Notes under the pieces: generated by a model
What the model was told of the DNA's origin: nothing
The model's input: only the letters and a program-made list of their open reading frames with translations
Database searches by the model: none
In this document: positions 1 to 9,171 of the stretch, one piece after another
Layout of the letters: every line of letters starts with the position of its first letter
How positions within the stretch are numbered: position 1 is the stretch's first letter
From: a virus
DNA length: 30,192 nucleotides
IMG/VR virus record: IMGVR_UViG_3300029258_004408
Span: 1 to 30,192 of that record
Strand: one strand, 5' to 3'
Position numbers and translations under genes: made by a program

Positions 1-689
1 TTATAAACAGGCATTGTTGATGGATGCGACATGCTATTAAATCTCCAGTTTCCTGCTGCTTGTCGCCGCATTGCATTATAGAATGCGCTTGTCGTACTTC
101 CTTCAACACTTAAATAAATTGCTGCATTTCCTGATGTATCATCGCCGCCAGAATTTCCATAGAGAAAGAAACAGTGTTCGTAAGCTATGTTTGTTGGTAC
201 GTGATTTGAAAGGTCAATGGATGTCCAACTTCCAGCCGTACCTCCAGAAAGAACAAAATGCTGCCCGTAGTAAGTAACCCTTTGATTGTTCTGTGCAAAG
301 GCAAGAAAATTACTGCTTCCATCATTTCTCACACAACCAACAAGCCGTTTCTTCGTATATCCACTTGGCATTGTCGGGCTGCTCTGACTGACTGAAAACA
401 AACCCGCAACCGTATTTGTTGTCGGGTTGTAAATCATGTAGATGTAATACCATGTACTACTTGCTTCGCTTCCAGTATCAAGACCGTTTGCCCCGCTTGC
501 TGTAATGTCAACCGTGATTGGACTACTTACTTCCATAATAACAGAACCATCATCAGAACCCACAATACAGGAATTGATGTCTACCTGATACGTTGGATTT
601 GTATTGTTGACTCTGATTTCCAAATACTGCAACAGTCTTTCTGTCATCAAAGCTTCAACACTATGTGCCGGAACCATTGTTTTTGTCAT
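1..689 (-). CDS. Tail fibre-type protein, C-terminus beyond window
   Basis: An open frame runs from an ATG at 689 to the window edge, so at least 229 residues are present and the C-terminus is missing. A Shine-Dalgarno-like AGAGGG lies just upstream. The protein starts MTKTMVPAHSVEALMTERL. Its middle resembles a domain common in phage tail fibres and baseplate-attached spikes, with a GANGLDTGSEA stretch, a WYYIYMIYNPTT strand and a GYTKKRLVGCVRNDGSSNF strand. The role is probably a structural or host-attachment component of the virion. It is the last gene of the tail-fibre run and follows a small zinc-binding-like protein by 12 bases. Family assignment rests on remembered sequence style, not on a search. 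Confidence 0.7.
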   Translation of the reverse strand, partial: MTKTMVPAHSVEALMTERLLQYLEIRVNNTNPTYQVDINSCIVGSDDGSVIMEVSSPITVDITASGANGLDTGSEASSTWYYIYMIYNPTTNTVAGLFSVSQSSPTMPSGYTKKRLVGCVRNDGSSNFLAFAQNNQRVTYYGQHFVLSGGTAGSWTSIDLSNHVPTNIAYEHCFFLYGNSGGDDTSGNAAIYLSVEGSTTSAFYNAMRRQAAGNWRFNSMSHPSTMPVY

Positions 690-701
690 TGTTCAAACCC
701 T

Positions 702-932
702 CTATTCGGTCTTTGCAGCAGCCAAATCAATTGCCATTGCAGTACCACCCGATGTGGGATAAAAACTTGTACAATCACACGAGCCATTTGAACATGGAAC
801 TATGATTGTAGTACTCTTCTCATCATAAGAAAGTTCAGTGTTTACGTTTACGTCTTGCTGAAACGTACCACATTTATCACAACGAAAATCAGCAAGATGA
901 GTCTCGATTCTGATATTTTCCGCTTTGACCAT
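702..932 (-). CDS. Small cysteine-rich protein in tail-fibre cluster
   Basis: This 76-residue protein has a CDKC pair near residues 18-21 and a CSNGSCDC cluster near residues 47-54, a spacing that suggests a zinc ribbon or knuckle. The N-terminus (MVKAENIRIETHLADF) reads like a beta strand. The start has an AAGGAGAACCAAA leader. It sits between two tail-fibre-like genes with short gaps, so it is probably co-translated with them and may be a small virion or chaperone-like component. I do not recognise the family; metal binding is inferred only from the cysteines. Confidence 0.75.
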   Translation of the reverse strand: MVKAENIRIETHLADFRCDKCGTFQQDVNVNTELSYDEKSTTIIVPCSNGSCDCTSFYPTSGGTAMAIDLAAAKTE

Positions 933-943
933 TTTGGTTCTCC

Positions 944-1975
944 TTAGTATTCAGCATCAGCGGTTATTGTATCGTCAGCAGAATTTGCAAAAAACAGACA
1001 CGTTGTTGTACCCGTGGCATAAGCATAAATATAATACCCATAAACAGAAGAGCTTCCAACAGCAGGCTGACCGCAATTTGATACTCCCCAAGTTCCATTC
1101 TTAGTCAATGTTGGAGCCGCCCGTTTTTGAACAATAAATGGAACACCATAGCCAAACGGTTGTGCATTTTGAGCATACGCAGTCAAGGTTGGAACTGTTT
1201 GTGTAACCCCTCCATGTACTTCATAATAACGCTGACACAATGCAAGCTCCTGAGCAATATGTCTTTGGTCAAATTCTGTTGCTGCTGAACCCTCTTCAAC
1301 CTGAACTTGAGCAATATCAGTATTGCCAGTACCGCCCCAAGCAAATCCGCCAGTTTGACCAAGACGAGCATCAAAACCAGAACCAGCTTGAAAGAAAATG
1401 TCCAACCACAACACACTGTCATTGTTGGTGCCCAATGTCTTTCCTGAAATCGAAGGAATGGATACATTTTCAAGAATACATTTTTGCCATGAGGTAGTCA
1501 AAGTAAATTCTTTGTAGCCAAAACCACTTACTATACTTGAAGGAGAGCCACCCGTACCAAAATACTGAGCCAACTCAACCACTATTTTCTTGCTTCCTAT
1601 TGTTGACCTTGCATAGAATGAAAAGCTTGCCGTTCTTCCTGCAAGAGTCCTCACGTCTTCCATACTCTGCCGAAGCTGATGATAAGAATTGACTCCCAAA
1701 GAAGCTCCTGCGGTCGAGTTTGCCATTCTCCAAAAATACGTCGGCTCATTTGGAACATCAGTTTGACCAAGTGTAAAAGCTTGACGAGAAATAGTACCAG
1801 CAGCACTTGTTCCTCCATGCGCATAAGCCCAATAAACATATCTGTCTGCATTATACACCGTATTGCTGGCAGCACCAGCAACCGCAAAACTTGTATCACG
1901 CTGCCAGATGTCAAAATTGCCATTGATGAGCTTATTTTTGAATCTTGTAGCATCAGGAATTGTTACTGTTCCCAT
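944..1975 (-). CDS. Tail fibre / receptor-binding protein
   Basis: The protein has 343 residues. It opens with NKLINGNFDIWQRDTSF and continues through ADRYVYW, RQAFTLGQ and YFWRMANS, then later QVQVEEGSAATEFDQRHIAQ followed by ELALCQRYYE. This order is a recognisable phage tail-protein pattern thought to form a carbohydrate-binding jelly-roll near the fibre tip. The likely role is recognition of the host surface. It starts 12 bases after the large repetitive fibre gene stops, behind a GGAGAAG Shine-Dalgarno site, so the two are likely one transcript. The C-terminal 100 residues are Gly/Ala/Tyr-rich and could be the variable tip. Family assignment is from motif memory. Confidence 0.8.
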   Translation of the reverse strand: MGTVTIPDATRFKNKLINGNFDIWQRDTSFAVAGAASNTVYNADRYVYWAYAHGGTSAAGTISRQAFTLGQTDVPNEPTYFWRMANSTAGASLGVNSYHQLRQSMEDVRTLAGRTASFSFYARSTIGSKKIVVELAQYFGTGGSPSSIVSGFGYKEFTLTTSWQKCILENVSIPSISGKTLGTNNDSVLWLDIFFQAGSGFDARLGQTGGFAWGGTGNTDIAQVQVEEGSAATEFDQRHIAQELALCQRYYEVHGGVTQTVPTLTAYAQNAQPFGYGVPFIVQKRAAPTLTKNGTWGVSNCGQPAVGSSSVYGYYIYAYATGTTTCLFFANSADDTITADAEY

Positions 1976-1987
1976 TATTACTTCTCC

Positions 1988-4789
1988 TTACACGACAGTC
2001 CATGTACCAAGTGCCGAAATTGCAATCCATTGTGTGTCATCAACAGCAACAAATGTTACAGCACTTCCTATAGTCGTCGAACGAGCATAACCAGCAGCAG
2101 CACTTACGTCGCCAACAATTCGTACTGTATCGCCAGCAGCTGCTGTTACTCTAATCCCATTTGCGTCTTCACAAATGAACGTGAATCGCAAACCAGCCGA
2201 AGCAGAAGGCAACGTGTTGTAATTTTCTGCTGGCGTTCCAACATTCGAAATCGTTTTACCACTTTCAGAAGCCAACAAGATATTCGGGCTACCCACGCCT
2301 GCTGTGCTTGCTTCATACGGATGCAAGCCTGTCGGATAGTCACTGTGGTAATCAATGTCGTGTGCTGAAAGTTCAGTATCACCATTCAGTACGCGAAATA
2401 CCAGCTTGTCGCCAGCCAATGCTCCTGCCGTCAATGTTACTGTATCGCCATCGGTTTCTACATAATCATCTGTAATTACCAGCAATTGACCATTTTTGAA
2501 AACCAACAATGAGTGAGTACCAGTCGGATAACTACCGCCTACCAGATTGAAAACTGTTTGTCCCCCAGCAGCTGTATGCTTTTCATACAACCCAACTGTT
2601 CCAGCTTCATTGGCTCCAACTCTCAAAATGGTAACATTCTCATTCAATGCACGACCGACATTGAATGTAACAGTATCGGAATCTGTTTCTACATAGTCGT
2701 ATGCTCCACCAAGACGCTGGATCAAACCACCCGAATAAACCTGAATGTCTTGGTAACCTGGACGATAAGTAAATGATAGATCAAAAGCAGTCTGTCCAGC
2801 TGTAGCTGTGAAATCTGCACGTGCTGTAATGACAGATTTTGCACCGCCAGAAAACTGGATAAAAACTACTTCGTCACCAACATCCAAACCTGCATTGAAC
2901 GTGACTGTGTCAGAATCAGTTTCAACGTAATCATTCGATGCACCAACAGTCTGCCTGTTTCCATTACGGAAAACTTGAAGCGCGTTTACACCGGTATCAT
3001 ATTGGCTGGAAAGGTTGAAAACTGTTTGCCCAGCCGTTGCAACATGACGCTCATAAATTGTTGGTGCACCAGTACCAATAGCTGCGACTTCTTTCCATAC
3101 AGTCCCAGTGTCAACAAACAACTGATTGGTATCAGTTGCTCGATACCAGCGTCCTTCAATACCGGGTGAAGGTCTGCTTGCTAATAACCCTTCAGAGTAG
3201 TGATCATGGTCATTCAATGTATCTAACGCTGCTTGGACATTTTGATCCGATGCAGAAAGGATATTGTCAAAGTTATCTGTATATGCAGAAACAGCTGTTG
3301 CAGCTCCACCAACACCTATCCACAACGAACCATTATCAACTGCCAATACTGCGTCGTCAGTCGAACGATACCAACGCCCATTGATATTAGCAGCTGGGCG
3401 ACTTGACAATAACCCCTCAGAATAGTGAGAGTGGTCATCCAACGTATTCAGAGCTTTTTGTGCTGTATCATCAGCAGCAGAAAGGATATAGTCAAAATTA
3501 GTCGTATCGACATGTACACTTGCTGCAACCGCTGTGGCGGATTCTGTATCACCATAAGGAATGCGGAAAATCAAAACGTCATTGAGGTTTGCGGGATTTA
3601 CAAGCGTAACCGTGTCACCGTCAGTTTCCGTATAATCTGCTGTAAGTGATTGAAGCATCCCATTTTTGAAAACCAACAACGCATTAGTACCAACAGGATA
3701 AGCACCAGCTAAATCAAAAACTGTTTGTCCAGCCGTTGCAACATGGCGCTCATACAACCCCACAGTACCAGCGTCATTTGCACCAACTCTCAAAACAGCA
3801 ATCTGCTCGTTGAGTGCACGGCCAGAATTGAACGTAATCGTTGTCTCATCAGTTTCTACATAGTCATAACTTGCGCCAGCTCGTTGGAGTACGCCTGACG
3901 AATAAACAAGGATATCTGCATGGCCAATTCGGTAACTAAAGCTCAAATTGAAAACTGTTTGACCACCTGTAGCTGTAAAATCTTGACGTGCTGTAATAAC
4001 GTTTTTCGAACCGCCAGAATGTTGGAGGAAAATTACTTCATCACCAGCATCCAAACCGACATTGAACGTAATTGTATCGTCATCGGTTTCAACATAGCTA
4101 TTTGACGCACCAACAGTTTGCCTGTTTCCATTAACATAAACTTGGAGTGCATTATAGCCTTCAGTGTACTTACTGGAAAGATTGAAAACTGTTTGTCCAG
4201 CTGTTGCTACATGACGTTCATAGATCGTTGGGGAACCTGTTCCAACTGCGGCAATTTCACGCCATTGTATTCCGTTGTCAACGAAATACTGATGAGTATC
4301 TGTTGCATAGTAGCGATAGCTTTCGTTACCAGGTAAAGGCCGATTATCACGAAGTCCTTCCTCATACTGGTCATTGAATGTATCTCTGACTGCTTTTTCA
4401 GTAGGAACCCTGGTATGCAAACCTGGATTGCCAACTGTCGTAACAAGCACTAAACCGTTGGTTAGCTGCTTTCCTGTGACATCTTGGTATTGGGGGATGT
4501 TTCCTGCTGTTGTGCTTGCAGTAGGAGCAAGCACATAATTCCCAAGGTCGTTAACTATTTCATCAATAGCATCTTGGACATCATCAGCTGACAAACCAGA
4601 AACTGAATTGTCATAAGACACTGCTGATGCAGCAACAGCACCTCCCGCACCAGGAAGGGCATTATCAATCCCTTTTAGGTGTGCAGAAACCTTATTTGTC
4701 GATTCACTCCAAACAGGGTCAGGAGTGTAATTTGTCGGCGTGTAAGTAAAGCCTACCTTCTCTGCTCTTTGAGAACCTGTCAGTCCCAT
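1988..4789 (-). CDS. Large tail fibre with tandem beta modules
   Basis: The protein has 933 residues. It contains two tandem units (about residues 142-425 and 535-830). Each starts with a GRWYRATDTNQLFVDTGT-type segment and continues with three beta modules built on AGQTVFNL, a central LQVYVNGNRQ-type strand, a YVETDxDTxTF strand and GDEV. In total about six to seven copies of the module are visible. Such modules form elongated fibre shafts in tailed phages. The C-terminus (TTIGSAVTFVAVDDTQWIAI) resembles a fibre-end domain. The start has a GGAGATGAGAA leader and follows a 190-base structured leader. The two units are close enough in DNA for recombination to change fibre length. Confidence 0.85.
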   Translation of the reverse strand: MGLTGSQRAEKVGFTYTPTNYTPDPVWSESTNKVSAHLKGIDNALPGAGGAVAASAVSYDNSVSGLSADDVQDAIDEIVNDLGNYVLAPTASTTAGNIPQYQDVTGKQLTNGLVLVTTVGNPGLHTRVPTEKAVRDTFNDQYEEGLRDNRPLPGNESYRYYATDTHQYFVDNGIQWREIAAVGTGSPTIYERHVATAGQTVFNLSSKYTEGYNALQVYVNGNRQTVGASNSYVETDDDTITFNVGLDAGDEVIFLQHSGGSKNVITARQDFTATGGQTVFNLSFSYRIGHADILVYSSGVLQRAGASYDYVETDETTITFNSGRALNEQIAVLRVGANDAGTVGLYERHVATAGQTVFDLAGAYPVGTNALLVFKNGMLQSLTADYTETDGDTVTLVNPANLNDVLIFRIPYGDTESATAVAASVHVDTTNFDYILSAADDTAQKALNTLDDHSHYSEGLLSSRPAANINGRWYRSTDDAVLAVDNGSLWIGVGGAATAVSAYTDNFDNILSASDQNVQAALDTLNDHDHYSEGLLASRPSPGIEGRWYRATDTNQLFVDTGTVWKEVAAIGTGAPTIYERHVATAGQTVFNLSSQYDTGVNALQVFRNGNRQTVGASNDYVETDSDTVTFNAGLDVGDEVVFIQFSGGAKSVITARADFTATAGQTAFDLSFTYRPGYQDIQVYSGGLIQRLGGAYDYVETDSDTVTFNVGRALNENVTILRVGANEAGTVGLYEKHTAAGGQTVFNLVGGSYPTGTHSLLVFKNGQLLVITDDYVETDGDTVTLTAGALAGDKLVFRVLNGDTELSAHDIDYHSDYPTGLHPYEASTAGVGSPNILLASESGKTISNVGTPAENYNTLPSASAGLRFTFICEDANGIRVTAAAGDTVRIVGDVSAAAGYARSTTIGSAVTFVAVDDTQWIAISALGTWTVV

Positions 4790-4979
4790 TTCTCATCTCC
4801 TTAGAGCGTTATTGACTGCAAATCCCAAGCAGAGTGGATAGACTTTGGGCAGGGATAAAGAGAAGTATCATAGCTGTCTTCTCTCACGGTCTCCCTGCGG
4901 CAAGAAACATTGTTGGTTATCGCTGAAACAATGTTTCGCTCTCAAAACTACTGAAAGCTCACCGCACCACAACACTTGG
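4790..4979 (-). ncRNA. Structured leader upstream of tail fibre gene
   Basis: No protein gene fits this 190-base gap. It holds several perfect inverted repeats. An 11-bp stem pairs 4904-4914 with 4927-4937 around a 12-base loop. A 7-bp stem pairs 4849-4855 with 4892-4898 and encloses a second 7-bp stem, 4859-4865 with 4878-4884. A CCCAA/TTGGG pair joins 4824-4828 with 4845-4849, which would compete with the 4849-4855 stem at one base. The order suggests a folded RNA in the untranslated region between the glycosyltransferase stop and the fibre start. No U-tract follows any stem on the minus strand, so a simple terminator is not supported. A processing site or translational control element is possible. 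Confidence 0.45.
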
Positions 4980-6101
4980 TTATAGGACTTCAGCCAATCC
5001 CGATTCAATTTTTTCTACACAACTTTTCAGGGATAAACTTTTATCTGTTACTAAATCCCTTGACTGCTTTTGCAACTTACTCCACGTTTTCTTATCCTGC
5101 CACTTTTGATAGATATCTCTCAACGATCTATCAAGCTCATCTGGGTCTTCAATACGACAATGAAAAATTGCCGCTTCTGTTCCATGCCTTGCAAGAACAG
5201 GACAACCACAAGCTGAAGCTTCAATCACCGTTCTCGTATCATCACAAGAAGGTGTAATCAACAAATCTGCTGCTCGATGGACTGAAGCAATGTCAGCGTG
5301 AACTGCATAAAACCCACCGAGCGTATGCTCCAATTCTTCGCTGATGCCATGTATAATTGAATTCCAAGGATGACGCAAATCCCTGACTTCTTCTTTTGGC
5401 ACAGCATATAAATGGATTCTCGAATTTGTACTCTTGCAAAACTTTCTTGCGCCATGCAAAATTTGAAACGGGTCTTTGAAAGCCGTATAACGCCAATGGT
5501 CAGCAAAGGTGATATTCATACCACCATTTTCTGCTGGCCTTTGAACGTAGTCAGCTTTATCACCTTCCGGCTTGAATTTCTCCAAGTCGCAAAAGTGGTT
5601 GCCAAGAATGACTTTTTTGAAATACGGCTCCCAATATGGCTTATGTCTACGCCATAATGTAATAGCTGCTTTCATCCAATCATACTTAGCAATCTGAACA
5701 ACTAATCCCCAACTTCCAAAGAACGGCGTTGCGTTTTCCAGTTTCTTCTTTCTGATTTCTTCGCTTACTGCAACTTCACGCATAATCTGAGAATACAGCG
5801 TATATTCCGGCATTCCATGCGCAAAGTAAACCGTCGGTTTTGTACCTTCTATCTCTTTAGGAATTCCCGTATGAAGAAAAAACACATCAGCTCTTCTTGC
5901 CCATTTCAAATCAGCAAGAGGAATTCCTCTTTCTTCTTTTTGTTTCGTAGGTTCTCCACTACCAGTACAGATGCCCGTTACATCTACCATGCGGGCATTC
6001 CACTTCAAATACTCGATCTGACCTTTACAAATTTCACGCGTCGTTTCGTAAAGACCACTCCTACACGGAGCCACCTGAACAAAATGCACTACTTTAAGCA
6101 T
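4980..6101 (-). CDS. GT4-like glycosyltransferase
   Basis: The 373-residue protein reads as a GT-B glycosyltransferase. It has an N-terminal Rossmann-like start (LKVVHFVQVAPCRSGLYE), a VFFLHTGIPKE segment, and late in the protein ADLLITPSCDDTRTVIEASA followed by CGCPVLA. The last part matches the E-x7-E nucleotide-sugar site of family GT4, though the first position reads D/T-rich here. A FADHWRYTAFKDPFQILHGA segment resembles the start of the donor-binding domain. Phage enzymes of this type can modify phage DNA, virion proteins or host surface sugars. Its place among tail-fibre genes favours virion or host-surface glycosylation, which is inference. The start follows GAGGAAAACG, 13 bases after the previous gene ends. 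Confidence 0.75.
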   Translation of the reverse strand: MLKVVHFVQVAPCRSGLYETTREICKGQIEYLKWNARMVDVTGICTGSGEPTKQKEERGIPLADLKWARRADVFFLHTGIPKEIEGTKPTVYFAHGMPEYTLYSQIMREVAVSEEIRKKKLENATPFFGSWGLVVQIAKYDWMKAAITLWRRHKPYWEPYFKKVILGNHFCDLEKFKPEGDKADYVQRPAENGGMNITFADHWRYTAFKDPFQILHGARKFCKSTNSRIHLYAVPKEEVRDLRHPWNSIIHGISEELEHTLGGFYAVHADIASVHRAADLLITPSCDDTRTVIEASACGCPVLARHGTEAAIFHCRIEDPDELDRSLRDIYQKWQDKKTWSKLQKQSRDLVTDKSLSLKSCVEKIESGLAEVL

Positions 6102-6114
6102 CGTTTTCCTCTTT

Positions 6115-6423
6115 TCATGTAATATTGTCCGATGGTATCGTATTCACCGGGAAATCATCACCTTCAACCAAAATGCGAAATTCAGGCCATTTGTTATCTG
6201 TCAAATCCCCAACTTCTTTTATAGGATCATCATGTTGCGATGGCCTAAATACTACCGCAAATTCAGCTTGATCGATGATTTTCTTCTTTTGCGCATTAAA
6301 AGAATCAATCGCAATCGTTGGTTCTTTTGTCGAACGCAAAAGTCGAACAGTCATCAGCTTTTGTCTTGCCGATTCCTGTCCTATTATACAAAACTTGCAG
6401 CCGTACTTTTTTTCTTTTTCCAT
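6115..6423 (-). CDS. Hypothetical 102-aa protein
   Basis: A 102-residue protein starting MEKEKKYGCKFCIIGQESAR. The early CKFC pair (residues 9-12) could bind metal, but no second pair is visible. It starts 11 bases after a 12-bp perfect hairpin and has an AAAAGG Shine-Dalgarno-like run. It ends 13 bases before the glycosyltransferase start, so the two are probably translated from one message. I do not recognise a family. Confidence 0.7.
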   Translation of the reverse strand: MEKEKKYGCKFCIIGQESARQKLMTVRLLRSTKEPTIAIDSFNAQKKKIIDQAEFAVVFRPSQHDDPIKEVGDLTDNKWPEFRILVEGDDFPVNTIPSDNIT

Positions 6424-6433
6424 ATTGTAAGCC

Positions 6434-6469
6434 TTTTAGGGAAGGCCATATTTCAGACCTTCCCTAAAA
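6434..6469 (-). other. 12-bp perfect hairpin between fibre and small gene
   Basis: Positions 6434-6445 (TTTTAGGGAAGG) are the exact reverse complement of 6458-6469, with a 12-base loop. It lies between the stop of the coiled-coil fibre gene and the start at 6423. On the minus strand the stem is followed by UAAAAGG, not a U-tract, so it is not a textbook terminator. It may slow polymerase, act as an RNase processing site, or hold the downstream Shine-Dalgarno site next to its base. Confidence 0.55.
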
Positions 6470-6494
6470 AAGCTTTCCCGCTCCTCACGCAGCC

Positions 6495-9155
6495 TTAGAC
6501 ATCATAGCAAACTGCAATTGTCGAACCCAAAAGGCCCGTGAGTGTAAGTGTGTCTGCTCCGTTGTCCACCTTACCAAGCAGCATGACTGTGAATGGCAAC
6601 GTCCCCATCTCGTTGGTATTCTTATATTGACCAGAACGCCAACGTGTGGTTTTGCTTGTGCCTTCCGAAACGGTTGTGCCTGGAATATCTTCTGCGCTCG
6701 TGACTGTTGCAGAAGAACCCGTAACAACCATCCATTTGGACTCACCTGTATTGGCATCCATCTGTCCCGACCAACCAAGGTCCAACTCAACATCTCTGAC
6801 TGTCTTGGTTCCCGGTTCGGGTGCGGTGAGTGTAAGGTAACCATAGATAGCCGCATCCACATAGGCTGTCTGCTGCTTACCACCAAGTGACGTCTCGGAA
6901 TAGTCGTTGCCACCATCGGCAAGACTTACGCCAATTGCCGTCGTGTTCGTCCAGATATAGGCCGTGAATTCACCTTTCTGGAGCGACGTACTGGCCTGCG
7001 TTGCCAAACTGTCAATCTTGCTGTTGGTTGTAGACAAGTCAGTCCCGTTGAAGCCACTGACAACTCTGCTATCGACGGTTGACAACTCATTATCGACAAC
7101 AACAATTCTCGAATCGACAATCGTGACTCTGGAATCAACTGTCGAGAGCTCTGTGTCGATAACGTCAACCTTGGAATCAACTGTCGATACCTGCACTCCA
7201 ACGGAAGTGACTTCGGAATCAATGACATCAACAACAGAATCGACTGTCGAGAGTTCTGTGTCAATGACATCGATCTTGCTGTCAACAGTGCTAAGGTCAG
7301 TTCCAACACTGTCAACCTGAGAACCAACGCTCTGGACTTCAACTTCCACACTGTCAATCTTGCTGTCAGTAACAACATGCGCAGACAGCACCTTGCTATC
7401 CAGAGTAGACAACTCATCATCGACAACAACAACACGAGAATCGAGCGTCGAAATCTCGGTGTCAATGACATCGATCTTACTGTCAACGGTTGACAACTCA
7501 TTATCGACAACAACAATTCTCGAATCGACAATTGTAACTCTGGAATCGACAGTTGAAAGCTCTGTGTCGATAACATCAACCTTGCTATCGACAGTACTGA
7601 CCTGAGTCCCAACGGAAGTGACTTCGCTGTCAATAACGTCAATAATCGAGTCAACAACAACAAGTCTCGAATCGACGGTACTGACCTGTACTCCAACGGA
7701 AGTAACTTCGCTGTCAATGACATCAACAACAGAATCAACAACCGACAGCTCTGTATCGATAACGTCAACTTTGCTGTCAACTGTCGAAAGTTCTGTGTCA
7801 ATAACATCGATCTTACTGTCAGCAGTTGACAACTCGTTATCAATGACAACAACACGAGAGTCAACCACCGTAAGTCTGGAATCGACAGTGCTAACCTGTG
7901 TTCCAACACTATCCACCGAAGACGAGATATCAGGGTCAGTATCAACAACCTCGGTGTAACGACTTTGGTAAATCGTCGAACCCGTCAGTTGATAATCGCA
8001 GACAATCTGATAGGCTTCAAGTGCTTGACCAGTTGCAACTGTCCAATCCCTGTAGTAACGACCAACGTCACTACGAGTCATCAAGCCACGAGCAAGTGCA
8101 CTACTTCCATCTTCGTAGAGTATTTGCAAGTAAGCTTGATTGCCATCGGGGTCTTCCATCAAGCCATTTTGGTCATACAAGTACAACCAGATTCTGATGG
8201 TTCTCGCCGATGTTTCATCACGCACAATAACCGGTGGAACAATAACCTTGGCCAACACATTGTTGTCCAAAGCATCGACCATACCAGTCAATGTACTGAT
8301 GGCACCTGACTGCACATCCATCTTGCTATCAACAGCCGACGTTTGTGTCCCAACAGAATCAACCTTGCTATCGGTCACAACGTGCGCACTCAACACCTTG
8401 GAATCCAGCGTTGATATCTCGTCATCAATGACAACCACACGAGAATCAACCACTGTAAGACGTGAGTCAACTGTCGAAAGCTCTGTGTCAATGACATCGA
8501 TCTTGCTGTCAACGGTGCTGACTTGCGTTCCTACGGAAGTAACTTCGCTATCAATGACATCGATGATCGAGTCGACAACAACAAGTCGAGAATCAGTCGT
8601 TGAAACCTGAACTCCAACCGAATCTACCTTGCTGTTAGTGGTGCTAAGACTCGCACTTGTCGGAATGTCATCAATCTTACTTTCGATAGTACTGAGATCA
8701 GTCCCGTTGAAGCCGCTGGTAACTTTGCTATCAACAGTAGATAGCTCGTTATCGACAACAACAATTCTCGAATCGACAATCGTGACTCTGGAATCAACTG
8801 TCGAAATTTCTGTGTCGATAACGTCAACCTTGGAATCAACTGTCGATACTTGAGTCCCAACAGATGTAACTTCGGAATCAATGACATCGACAACCGAATC
8901 GACGACGGATAATTCGGTATCAATTACATCTATCTTACTGTCGACAACTGATACTTCGTTGTCGATGATAACGACTCGCGAGTCAACAATCGTAACTCGT
9001 GAATCCGTCTGCACTACATTGCTGTCGACAATGACCAATCGTGAATCTACCGTCGATATTTCACCATCGACCACTGTCAACTTTGAGTCAATAGTGGAGC
9101 ATTGTACCCCTACACTATCAACTCTCGATCCGATTAATCGTTCCCTAAATGACAT
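6495..9155 (-). CDS. Heptad-repeat fibre shaft protein
   Basis: The protein has 886 residues. Nearly the whole chain is a 7-residue repeat of the type STVDSKV / DVIDTEL / VVVDNEL, with hydrophobic residues at positions 3 and 7 and Asp at position 4. This is an a/d heptad pattern and suggests a long parallel (probably trimeric) coiled-coil or related shaft. A globular insertion at about residues 305-410 (VPPVIVRDETSARTIRIWL start) interrupts it, and a C-terminal domain (about 720-886, from GEFTAYIWTNTT) ends the chain. The likely role is a tail fibre or whisker. The start follows an excellent AGGAGG site. Repeated codons create long shadow frames on the opposite strand. Confidence 0.8.
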   Translation of the reverse strand: MSFRERLIGSRVDSVGVQCSTIDSKLTVVDGEISTVDSRLVIVDSNVVQTDSRVTIVDSRVVIIDNEVSVVDSKIDVIDTELSVVDSVVDVIDSEVTSVGTQVSTVDSKVDVIDTEISTVDSRVTIVDSRIVVVDNELSTVDSKVTSGFNGTDLSTIESKIDDIPTSASLSTTNSKVDSVGVQVSTTDSRLVVVDSIIDVIDSEVTSVGTQVSTVDSKIDVIDTELSTVDSRLTVVDSRVVVIDDEISTLDSKVLSAHVVTDSKVDSVGTQTSAVDSKMDVQSGAISTLTGMVDALDNNVLAKVIVPPVIVRDETSARTIRIWLYLYDQNGLMEDPDGNQAYLQILYEDGSSALARGLMTRSDVGRYYRDWTVATGQALEAYQIVCDYQLTGSTIYQSRYTEVVDTDPDISSSVDSVGTQVSTVDSRLTVVDSRVVVIDNELSTADSKIDVIDTELSTVDSKVDVIDTELSVVDSVVDVIDSEVTSVGVQVSTVDSRLVVVDSIIDVIDSEVTSVGTQVSTVDSKVDVIDTELSTVDSRVTIVDSRIVVVDNELSTVDSKIDVIDTEISTLDSRVVVVDDELSTLDSKVLSAHVVTDSKIDSVEVEVQSVGSQVDSVGTDLSTVDSKIDVIDTELSTVDSVVDVIDSEVTSVGVQVSTVDSKVDVIDTELSTVDSRVTIVDSRIVVVDNELSTVDSRVVSGFNGTDLSTTNSKIDSLATQASTSLQKGEFTAYIWTNTTAIGVSLADGGNDYSETSLGGKQQTAYVDAAIYGYLTLTAPEPGTKTVRDVELDLGWSGQMDANTGESKWMVVTGSSATVTSAEDIPGTTVSEGTSKTTRWRSGQYKNTNEMGTLPFTVMLLGKVDNGADTLTLTGLLGSTIAVCYDV

Positions 9156-9171
9156 GTCTGTTTACCCTCCT

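Noticed and set aside
6964-8610. Several long open frames on the plus strand (Ser/Thr-rich, TLESTVESSVS-type).
   Set aside because: They are exact antisense of the heptad-repeat fibre gene. Repeated GAY/TCN codons remove stop codons on the other strand; there are no ribosome sites.
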